This document shows positions 56,120 through 64,000 of a stretch of 64,000 nt of DNA, in pieces. Each line of letters opens with the position of its first letter. The first letter of the stretch is position 1. The position numbers and the translations under genes were made by a program. The notes under the pieces are model-generated. The model was given only the letters and a program-made list of their open reading frames with translations, had not been told where the DNA came from and made no database searches. Location of the stretch: positions 9,715,465 to 9,779,464 of the forward strand of contig CM060692.1 in NCBI GenBank assembly GCA_030686995.1, in the 5' to 3' direction. The DNA comes from Artemisia argyi (lineage: Eukaryota; Streptophyta; Magnoliopsida; Asterales; Asteraceae).

Positions 56120-57569
56120 TAGCGGATGCACCCGACATATGACAGGCAATCTCAAACTGTTGAAAAACTTTGTCTCAAAGTTCATTGGTACTGTCAGATT
56201 CGGGAATGATCATTACGCTTTAATCATGGGATATGGTGACTATGTAAGTGGGAACATCGAAATAAGCCGTGTTTATTATGTGGAAGGCCTTGGACACAAC
56301 CTTTTCTCTGTTGGTCAATTCTGTGATGGGGATCTAGAAGTTGCATTTCGTGAGAAAACTTGCTTTGTTCGTGACTTACAAGGAAACGATCTTATGTCTG
56401 GCTCACGTGGCTCCAATCTTTACACTATATCAATGTCAGATATGATTGCAACATCTCCGATATGTCTTCTCTCCAAAGCAGAGTCAACTAAATCTTGGTT
56501 ATGGCACAAACGTCTTTCGCACTTGAATTTCAAAACCATGACGGACCTTGCTCGTTATAAACTTGTTGATGGATTTCCAAGATTCCGTTTTACCAAAGAT
56601 CACTTATGTTCAGCCTGTGAACAAGGAAAAAGTACTCGTGCTCATTTCCCTACTAAACCTGAACACAGTACGAATCATGTTCTGCAACTGCTTCATATGG
56701 ATTTGTGTGGACCGATGCGTGTTCAAAGTATCAACGGTAAACGCTACATTCTTGTAATTGTGGATGATTATTCCAGATGGACTTGGGTTTATTTTCTACG
56801 AAGTAAAGATCAGGCTCCTTCAATGATCATCACCTTTCTCACTAAAATTTAAGTTCAGTTACGCAACACGGTCCGAATAGTCAGAACTGACAATGGAACT
56901 GAATTCAAGAATCAGACACTTAGGTCTTATTATGAGAAAGTGGGAATTGAACATCAAACATCTATTCCTAGAAGCCCAGAACAGAATGGAGTTGTTGAAA
57001 GACGCAACAGGACATTAGTGGAAGCTGCTAGAACTATGTTGATTAATGCTCAATTACCAGATTACTTGTGGGCAGAAGCTGTTTCAACTGCATGTTACAC
57101 TCAAAACTGTTGTATGATCACAAAACGTCATCGCAAAACACCATATCAAATTGTTCACAAAAGGAAACCAAACATCGATTACTTTCATGTTTTTGGAGCA
57201 CTCTGTTATCCGAAAAATGATCGTGATGATTTAGGTAAACTTAAAGCAAAGGCTGACATCGGAGTGTTCGTTGGATATTGTGAAAATTCTAAAGGTTTTC
57301 GGATTTGGAATCGTCGTACTAGAGAAATTCAAGAAACCATTCACGCTAATTTTGATGAACTCACCCAGATGGCTTCTGAGCAACACAGCTTAGGACCCGA
57401 ATTTAACCGTCTTAACTCTCCGGCATCTTCAGCTGAACCATTGCCACTTAACCGCAAAGAATTAGAAACCTTGTTTGCTCCACTATTTGATGACACAATT
57501 GAATACCGTCCTACTGAGGTCTCACCAAATTCCGCTGCTCAACCTGATAACATTCAAGTACCAGACTGA
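56107..57569 (+). pseudogene. pol: Copia3 protease, pre-integrase and integrase
   Basis: Begins in frame with the protease site WIVDSGCTRHMTGN. The pre-integrase zinc domain (LWHKRLSHLN...CSACEQGKS) and integrase core follow: LHMDLCGPM, then RTDNGTEFKN, and PEQNGVVERRNR. The frame is interrupted by TAA at 56850-56852, between the first and second catalytic Asp, and by TGA at 57567-57569, in the linker before RT. All three segments share one frame, and both stops fit single C to T changes. Confidence 0.85.
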
Positions 57570-57797
57570 CCTCAACAAACTACAACAAGTGTTGAGAGAG
57601 ACGGTCCTCCAATTGTATCACCATCTACAGCAGAACAAACTGGTTCTAACTCCCGCCATCCAGCTGAAGATCCAACACCACTATCAGTTCCACAACCCGC
57701 AGAGCATGATCCTGATGCGTTCTTTAATCCGTTTGCACCAGCTACTACAGTTCCTGATATAGCTGAGTCGTCAACACGTAATCTGGATCCTGCTAAC

Positions 57798-59516
57798 ATG
57801 CGAGATACTTATCAACTACACCCTTCTACACACAAATGGACCCGAGACCATCCACTAGTTCATATTATTGGCCATCCAGATGCACCTGTTATGACAAGAC
57901 AACGACTTCACACAGATGGAGAAACTTGTATCTATGCACTCACAGTTTGTCACGAAGAACCTAAGAACATCAAAGAAGCAATGACTTATGACAACTGGAT
58001 TGAATCTATGCAAGAGGAATTTCAACAGTTCATACGATTAGAAGTCTGGGAATTGGTTGAAAGACCTGACGGAGTATTTGTCATCGGGTTAAAATGGATC
58101 TGGAAGAATAAGCTTGATGCTGAAGGGACTGTCATACGCAACAAATCACGTCTGGTAGCGAAAGGATATTCCCAACTGGAGGGACTTGATTTTGCTGAAT
58201 CCTTTGCTCCAGTGGCTCGACATGAAGCTGTTCGGATCTTTTTGGCTTATGCTGCACACAGGAATATGGTGGTTTACCAAATGGATGTGAAGACAGCATT
58301 TCTTAATGGAGAACTCCGTGAAGAAGTTTATGTTAGTCAACCTGAAGGCTTCGTTGATCCTGAGCGTCCTAATCACGTTTACCGACTCAAAAAGGCACTC
58401 TACGGACTCAAGCAAGCCCCACGGGCGTGGTATGACAAACTGTCCACTTTCTTATCGGCCAATAAATTTTCTAAAGGATCGGTGGATCCAACATTATTTA
58501 CTAAAACCTACGGGGAGGACTTACTTGTTGTTCAAATATATGTCGATGACATCATTTTTGCCTCAACAAAAAGAAGTTACTCTAATGATTTTGCTAAATT
58601 AATGAAAGATAATTTTGAAATGTCCATGATGGGTGAACTTTCGTTCTTTTTAGGACTACAAGTTCATCAATCACCCCGTGGAATTTTTGTAAATCAATCC
58701 AAATATGCTCTTGAAATTTTGAAGAAACATGGAATGATGTCTTGTGATACTTATAATACACCAATGGGCTATACCACAAAACTAGATGCTGATTTACATG
58801 GGACTCCAGTTGACCCTACCAAATACCGAAGTATGATTGGGTCCCTCATGTATCTCACAGCTAGTAGACCTGATATAGTATTTGCTGTCTACATGTGCTC
58901 TCGCTATCAGTCCAGACCAACTGAAAAACACCTCAGTGAGGTCAAGAGAATCCTTCGATACATAAAGGGAACCATTAACTTGGGGATCTGGTATCCGAAG
59001 GATTCTGGCTTTGAACTAATTGCGTTTTCAGATGCTGACCATGCAGGATGTTTAGACACACGCAAAAGTACATCTGGTGGATTACAATTTCTCGGAGACA
59101 AACTTGTGTCATGGCAATCTAAGAAGCATGACTGCACTTCACTGTCGTCTACAGAATCTGAATACGTAGCCATGTCTGCTTGTTGTGCTCAAGTCATCTG
59201 GATGAGATCACAACTTAAGGATTATGGCTACCTATTCAACAGGATTCCTATCTACTGTGATTCAAAGAGTGCAATTGCTATCTCCTGCAACACTGTACAT
59301 CATTGCAAATCCAAACACATCGATCTCCGATATCACTTCATCAAAGAACATGTGGAAAAGGGTACAGTTGAGCTTTATTTTGTTGGAACTGAATACCAAC
59401 TGGCGGACTTACTTACCAAATCCCTGGCACCATCCAGGTTTGCTAGTTTAGTTCACCAAATTGGTATGCGATGTTTGACTCCAGAGGATCTGGAAAAGTT
59501 TTTAAAACACAATTGA
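57798..59516 (+). CDS. pol: Copia3 reverse transcriptase and RNase H
   Basis: 572 codons, intact from an internal Met. [55 protein letters not shown] and the catalytic [11 protein letters not shown], with FFLGLQVHQ. RNase [47 protein letters not shown] and the C-terminal [16 protein letters not shown]. Because the upstream TGA and TAA lie in the same frame, this can only be made as a fragment or by reinitiation, so the gene is functionally broken even though these domains are whole. Confidence 0.92.
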   Translation: MRDTYQLHPSTHKWTRDHPLVHIIGHPDAPVMTRQRLHTDGETCIYALTVCHEEPKNIKEAMTYDNWIESMQEEFQQFIRLEVWELVERPDGVFVIGLKWIWKNKLDAEGTVIRNKSRLVAKGYSQLEGLDFAESFAPVARHEAVRIFLAYAAHRNMVVYQMDVKTAFLNGELREEVYVSQPEGFVDPERPNHVYRLKKALYGLKQAPRAWYDKLSTFLSANKFSKGSVDPTLFTKTYGEDLLVVQIYVDDIIFASTKRSYSNDFAKLMKDNFEMSMMGELSFFLGLQVHQSPRGIFVNQSKYALEILKKHGMMSCDTYNTPMGYTTKLDADLHGTPVDPTKYRSMIGSLMYLTASRPDIVFAVYMCSRYQSRPTEKHLSEVKRILRYIKGTINLGIWYPKDSGFELIAFSDADHAGCLDTRKSTSGGLQFLGDKLVSWQSKKHDCTSLSSTESEYVAMSACCAQVIWMRSQLKDYGYLFNRIPIYCDSKSAIAISCNTVHHCKSKHIDLRYHFIKEHVEKGTVELYFVGTEYQLADLLTKSLAPSRFASLVHQIGMRCLTPEDLEKFLKHN

Positions 59517-59546
59517 TCGTCAAACATCAAAACTATCTTTGTAAAT

Positions 59547-59597
<51 letters not shown>

Positions 59598-59621
59598 AAA
59601 AATATTTTGGTCAATTATCTT

Positions 59622-59658
<37 letters not shown>

Positions 59659-60666
59659 CAAGTATAAACCACCTCTTTCAACACTATTTTTCTAAAATGT
59701 CTTCAATCATTTCAAACAAGTGTTGAGGGGGAGGAAAAGTAACGTTTTTCAAATTTCTAAATAAATATTTTACTTTTTATACTTGCATTTTACCAAAAAA
59801 CATTTACGGTTTATCAAAAGTGTTGATTCAAAAGGATTTCGGGTTACTCTCCTTGATCAAAACCAATTAATTTTACCATGATCTAAGGTCGAGGGGGAGT
59901 ACGACAAGTTGTTCTTATCATTTCTTGGAGTTAATATACAAAGACTATATGTGTTAAAGTGGTTAGGCATTATGTTTAAATGTTTTGTTAGGTTAAGGGA
60001 CTAAAATTGTCACATTGTGAAACATGAATTAACCACAGTCAAAACAAGCATTGACCTAACACATTTACTTTTTCTGCAACATCATTTACTACCCACAACA
60101 ACCATCATCAACGACCCACAATCATCAGACTAATCTGAGTATCAAACTTCAAATCTGTAAGTGTGATTATGTTTAGATCATTATAACAAACAAAGGTTTT
60201 TAATTTCATAACGATCCAACGGTTAAATCTTTCTAATCGATTAAATTTTTCTTAGGATTGTGCGAATTGATTGTTGGGATATGGTCTATGGTTGATTATT
60301 ATCATGTTTGTAAACACCAATCTCACCCAGAATCATCAATTGAGTGATGTTTGATATTAGGGTTCATGCGTATGATTTGGGGGTTCTTGAGTTTGAGCAA
60401 TAGGATTGTAATTAGTGATGGGGATAGTGTTTGTGTATGCCTAGGATCATTCGAATATGGTTTAATTAGATCTTAATCATGTTTTGCTCATGAATCTAAG
60501 GTTTAGGGTTCGAAGGTCACTAGCAGATTCAATCTTAAGATTTTGTGGATAATTTGTGTTGTTATTTGAAACATATGATCCTTATGATGTTTGTATCACT
60601 TGCCCCATGTTAATTCCTACCCAGTAACATGTTTTATTAAGGTTGTGATTAGGTGTTCATGCTTGT
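59517..60666 (+). other. Copia3 post-pol spacer with two polypurine-like tracts
   Basis: Two long A runs (59551-59594 and 59622-59656) and two polypurine-like tracts, GAGGGGGAGG (59725-59734) and GAGGGGGAGT (59891-59900), the usual mark of a copia 3' end. No LTR follows. The remaining 750 bp has no ORF. Confidence 0.6.
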
Positions 60667-61192
60667 TTACGCGTTAAGTTGTAATTGGCATGTTTACGCG
60701 TTAAAATGTGTGAATTATGTATGTTGGATTAGTTATTGATCAGTGGTAATGTTTGTACACTTTCAGGAAAATAACAACTCGAATTCAAAAGGTGAATTTC
60801 TGGAAAAGGCATGATTACGCGTTAAATGTTCATCCTACGCGTAAGATTGAATCTTACACGTAAGATTCGACACGTGGACAAATTGTGTCTTGGATAAGAC
60901 ATAGTTTACGCATAAAATTGATCTTACGCATAAGTTCTGACCTTACGCATAAGTCTAGGACTTACGCGTAAGTCATTACCTACGCATAAGTTACAATTTA
61001 CGCCTAAGGGTAATCCTACGCGTAACTTCAATTTCTACGCCTAAGACTTATCTTACGCATAAAATTGATCTTACGCGTAAGTTTCACTCATACGCGTAAT
61101 ATTCTATCTTACGCATAGATTTTGCACTTACGCATTATTTCTATACTTTCGCTTAAGTCAGGTTACGCGTAAAAACAACTACTTACGCGTAA
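60667..61192 (+). repeat. Second copia3 array of TTACGCGTAA palindromes
   Basis: About 21 copies. Thirteen successive units start at 60906, 60924, 60943, 60962, 60980, 60998, 61016, 61035, 61053, 61071, 61090, 61109 and 61128, always 18 or 19 bp apart. The 8-9 bp spacers differ in sequence. The array ends about 270 bp before the ATG of the long accessory ORF. Confidence 0.88.
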
Positions 61193-61458
61193 ACTTGTCA
61201 AAATCCAAAATTTTTCTAAGTGTTGGAAATTTTCCAATGTGTAACTGGTTGTAAATGATAAACTTATGTTGTAACTGAATTGTTTGATGTTTCTAACAAG
61301 TAATATAACTCAAGTTTGTCATATATCAAAAGTTTTCACACACACAAACCCCCACTGATCAATGTCAAACATGCAAATCTATATGTACACATGTTAAATG
61401 AATGTCTATGCTAACATCATCAACAATTGCCATGTTTGTGTGTTTATGATCTATTCAG

Positions 61459-64000
61459 ATGGCAGAACACAATGACATCCCATACGGACCAGAACCTGAA
61501 CCCATTCGTGCATGGGAAGACACCTTTCCTGAAAACTACTCCAGAAAGATAGGAAAGAACAACCTGAGAGTCAGCTTCAACAAACTTACATGCAATGAGT
61601 CTTCTTGCCTTGTTGCAGTTGATGCTCTTATCTATCACCCATGCAAAGTTCTACTCACCAAATTTGCTGCAGTGGCATGCTTCTACATACATCAGTTTTG
61701 GCACACACTCCACTTGGACCTTCTTGAAGAATCCTTTACTTGTATGCTTCACATGAGACAAGTCACGGTCGACAAGGATCTTCTCTGTAGTGTTCTTGGA
61801 CTTCCCGAACTTGAACCTAATGAAGAATACGACCAAGTTCCCAGTGAAGAAGAATTGATAGAATGGCTGAGAGATATTGGGTATGATGAGTCTGAAGGGG
61901 TAATGACTAGGCACTCTAAGGTCAATATCAGATTTCTTCCACAGCCTTGGAGAACTCTCTACATCATCATTGCCAAGTCACTATCAGGCAGAGACACAGG
62001 CCATGAACACCCTAAGCTCCAACATCTCAAGCTGTTTTGGGCTATTGCTAATGTCAAGAAAGTTGATTATGCCAGCATTATCTGGGAAGACATTGTGTGG
62101 CATATACAACACAAGACGATCAATATTCCATTCGTCCGTTTCACCAAGCTTCTTATTGCAAGGTTCCTCCATGAATATGATGACATTCCTCAAAGATTGA
62201 ATGATGAGTTTCAGCACACATACAAGAATGAGGACACACTTAAGGTCATCAAGAGAATGGATACTAGTACAAGGAAACAGGGAAAGAAACTTCCAGATAA
62301 CCTCTTGACTGACAAAGTCAAGGCTTGCAATAACTACAAGTACTACCTTCAAGCACTTGAAGCAGAAAAAGTTGGGTTCTTGGACGAAGCTGTTCTACCG
62401 TCATACATGCAGAAGAAGAAAGGTAGCAAATCTGGCAGCTCAGAAAGTTCTACCAAGACCAAACCTAAGAAAAGGGGATCACTTAAGATCAGAATTCCTG
62501 CAAAGAAACCAACTGCGGAACCTGGGTGGTTTCCCTCATCACAACCTTCTCCAAAACCTGCTGACTCTGAACAAACCGAATCCGACGAAGGTCCGATTTA
62601 CAGTGAAGCCTATGCCAATATCACCAAGGAAGTCAATCTTGATGAAATTGATGATAAGGATTTGACATTCGAAGATTGGGAAACTAAAATTGATGCGTTT
62701 GCTGACAATGCTGTTTACCCAGCATATCTCAATCAAAGACCTTTCACCCAAGCACAGACGATGCTGGAAGAGGAAAGGATAAGAAGAGAAAAGATGAAGG
62801 AACCAGTTACAGCTGTACAAGAGCCTGAAGGCCTTTCAGTAGAAGAAGAAAATGAAAGGGCTCTCAAACTTGGTCTCCTCCACAGCCGAATCGACACCTT
62901 CAATGCTGATATACCACCACCTCCAGTGATCTCCCAAACCACCACCGAGGCTGGCACTTCAAGCAGCATCCCTGAGCCTACCACTGAGATCCATACTGAC
63001 TTAGTAGTTTTTGATAATCCCTCGGTATCTCCCACTGACGTTGAGATGACTACAGCAATGGGAGAGGAAGGAGAAGATGATCCCATGGACACTGATGCTC
63101 CAAGACTTATGTCCATGGAAGAAATGGAGCGTAGAGAACGGGCTCAGGAAGAAGAATTGAAGAAGAAGCAAGAAGCTGAGGAGGCCAGGCTTGAAGAGAT
63201 TGCTCAAGCTAAGCTGGAAGCAACAATCAGAATGGAAGAAAGCAGGAAAGCTGAAGAAGCAGCCAAACTGGCTGAAGAAAAATTAAAGAAAGAAGAAGAA
63301 GCCAGGGTTGCTGAAGAGCTAAGACTGAAAGCTGAAGCTGATAAACTGGCAGAAGAACTAAGGGTGAAAGAAGCAGCAGCCAAAGAAAAGGAAGTTGTAC
63401 AACCTGAACCACAGAAAAGTGATGACAAAGACACTACCACCATCATTGAATCCTCACAGTCATCTCCTCCTGCTTCTGAATCAACACATGACAAATCGAT
63501 CAAGAAACCTAGCTCCAAAGCCTCTGCTGCATCAAAGTTACTCAAGTCAGCTTTCAAAAGAGTACATGAAAAGAAGAGAAGCAGATTGGAAGATCAGGTT
63601 GCAACACTTGTAACCCAAGTTGCTGAATTGACAAAGCTGAACTCAAACGTCCAAGAGCTACAAGACAAAGTTGATACTTTCTTAGCTAAAGACGTACAAG
63701 AGAACTTGGAAGCCGCTCTAGCAGCTCAAGCACAAGAATACATGGCACAACACTTAGTTGCTGAGCTGAAAGATCTGCTGGCACCAATGAGAGACGAACT
63801 CACCAAGTTCGCTGAGCAAGCAGTCAAGAAAGTTATCCGATCAACAACCTTCACTCTTCGTGCCGACAAGTCCACTGCTCCTCTACCAGGTCTATCTCTA
63901 GATGATCTGGAAGCTCAACTCTTAGAAAAGCTGGTAAACAAGTTCACCTTGACTCCTGAAGAAGCAAAAGTCCTGGAAGCACTGAAGGACAAGATGAACA
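61459..64000 (+). CDS. Copia3 accessory ORF, at least 847 codons, open at the window edge
   Basis: An uninterrupted frame from ATG at 61459 to the last base, so the product is at least 847 residues. Residues about 1-300 look globular and resemble a recurring Asteraceae transposon-associated domain I know only as hypothetical proteins: RAWEDTFPENYSRK, LRVSFNKLTCNESSCLVAVDALIYHPC, QFWHTLHLDL, FLPQPWRTLYIIIAKSL, FVRFTKLLIARFL. A basic segment (KTKPKKRGSLKIR, about 333-345) may be a nuclear signal. An acidic region follows. About residues 551-650 form a highly charged Glu/Lys/Ala coiled coil. Near 700-730, FKRVHEKKRSR precedes Leu/Val at 7-residue steps, like a basic-zipper, though without the Asn and Arg of true bZIPs. 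TTCAG directly before the ATG could be a splice acceptor. It has the position of the env-like ORF of Sireviruses but no clear signal peptide. Confidence 0.8.
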   Translation, partial: MAEHNDIPYGPEPEPIRAWEDTFPENYSRKIGKNNLRVSFNKLTCNESSCLVAVDALIYHPCKVLLTKFAAVACFYIHQFWHTLHLDLLEESFTCMLHMRQVTVDKDLLCSVLGLPELEPNEEYDQVPSEEELIEWLRDIGYDESEGVMTRHSKVNIRFLPQPWRTLYIIIAKSLSGRDTGHEHPKLQHLKLFWAIANVKKVDYASIIWEDIVWHIQHKTINIPFVRFTKLLIARFLHEYDDIPQRLNDEFQHTYKNEDTLKVIKRMDTSTRKQGKKLPDNLLTDKVKACNNYKYYLQALEAEKVGFLDEAVLPSYMQKKKGSKSGSSESSTKTKPKKRGSLKIRIPAKKPTAEPGWFPSSQPSPKPADSEQTESDEGPIYSEAYANITKEVNLDEIDDKDLTFEDWETKIDAFADNAVYPAYLNQRPFTQAQTMLEEERIRREKMKEPVTAVQEPEGLSVEEENERALKLGLLHSRIDTFNADIPPPPVISQTTTEAGTSSSIPEPTTEIHTDLVVFDNPSVSPTDVEMTTAMGEEGEDDPMDTDAPRLMSMEEMERRERAQEEELKKKQEAEEARLEEIAQAKLEATIRMEESRKAEEAAKLAEEKLKKEEEARVAEELRLKAEADKLAEELRVKEAAAKEKEVVQPEPQKSDDKDTTTIIESSQSSPPASESTHDKSIKKPSSKASAASKLLKSAFKRVHEKKRSRLEDQVATLVTQVAELTKLNSNVQELQDKVDTFLAKDVQENLEAALAAQAQEYMAQHLVAELKDLLAPMRDELTKFAEQAVKKVIRSTTFTLRADKSTAPLPGLSLDDLEAQLLEKLVNKFTLTPEEAKVLEALKDKMN

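Larger units (their letters stand above)
51062..64000 (+). mobile_element. Copia3: Ty1/copia element with a long post-pol ORF, 3' end outside
   Basis: 5' LTR (51062-51405), initiator-Met-like primer site, palindrome-rich leader, gag, pol, a second palindrome array and a long ORF still open at 64000. No copy of the LTR start TGTTGGGATCATAC is found after 59516 within the window, so the 3' LTR must lie beyond. The shared palindrome in both non-coding regions supports a single element; a nested second element is the alternative. Confidence 0.75.

Noticed and set aside
59471..59695. Poly-lysine ORF after copia3 pol
   Set aside because: It is made by the poly-A runs at 59551 and 59622.
60667..61192. 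CRISPR array
   Set aside because: Regular repeats and unlike spacers, but repeats of 10 bp and spacers of 8-9 bp within a plant retrotransposon are incompatible with CRISPR.

Overview
The window reads as nuclear DNA of a flowering plant, most likely a daisy-family (Asteraceae) eudicot. The clues are Athila-type Ty3/gypsy and Sirevirus-like Ty1/copia proteins of the kind abundant in that family, tRNA-Asp and initiator-Met primer binding sites, long TA microsatellites and very low gene density. The family assignment is an inference from remembered protein style; no search was run. Only one likely host gene is visible, a small minus-strand membrane-anchored protein near the left end (1440-1703). 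Everything from about 4.75 kb to the right end is nested LTR retrotransposons.

Layout, left to right. 1-2082: AT-rich flank with TA microsatellites and the small gene. 2083-3252: a CACTA-like terminus and a broken LINE ORF1. 3253-4754: unassigned sequence ending in a G-poor tract. From 4755 a gypsy element (B) begins. Its 5' LTR is split by element A (5056-11604, TSD CATTA) and by copia1 (12170-37083, minus strand, TSD AATCG). Copia1 carries inside it the Athila element D (15232-31050, TSD CTAGT, 4.2-kb LTRs, intact pol). B resumes at 37089-37794 and is broken by a plus-strand copia LTR (E, from 37795). E is broken by element C (38572-47544, minus, TSD ACTTG) and then by copia2 (minus, 3' LTR 47617-47954). 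Copia2 is cut at 51062 by copia3 (plus), which runs off the right edge. The matching 5-bp duplications of A, C, D and copia1 fix the order of insertion. LTR differences counted by eye are about 2 percent for A and about 1 percent for C, D and copia1, so all are young.

A, B and C are one LTR family with different cargo. A has a 315-aa ORF of unknown function. C has gag plus an Athila ORF-1-like protein but no pol. D has gag (one in-frame TAG) and a full 1436-codon protease-RT-RNase H-integrase. Copia1 is broken in both gag and pol. Copia3 has a broken gag-pol and, after pol, an uninterrupted ORF of at least 847 codons that is still open at the window edge.

The most interesting pattern is regulatory. 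Three element families each carry their own short CpG-rich palindrome, repeated in noncoding DNA: TGACG(G/C)CGTCA pairs in A/B/C, GGTCCCCTTAA/TTAAGGGGACC inverted repeats in copia1 (with a variant in E), and TTACGCGTAA in copia3, phased at 18-19 bp. In each family the motif occurs at the main promoter or leader and again ahead of the accessory, non-gag-pol ORF, sometimes with its own TATA box. This suggests separately expressed accessory proteins and dedicated binding-site arrays, possibly for autoregulation or anti-silencing; that role is a hypothesis.
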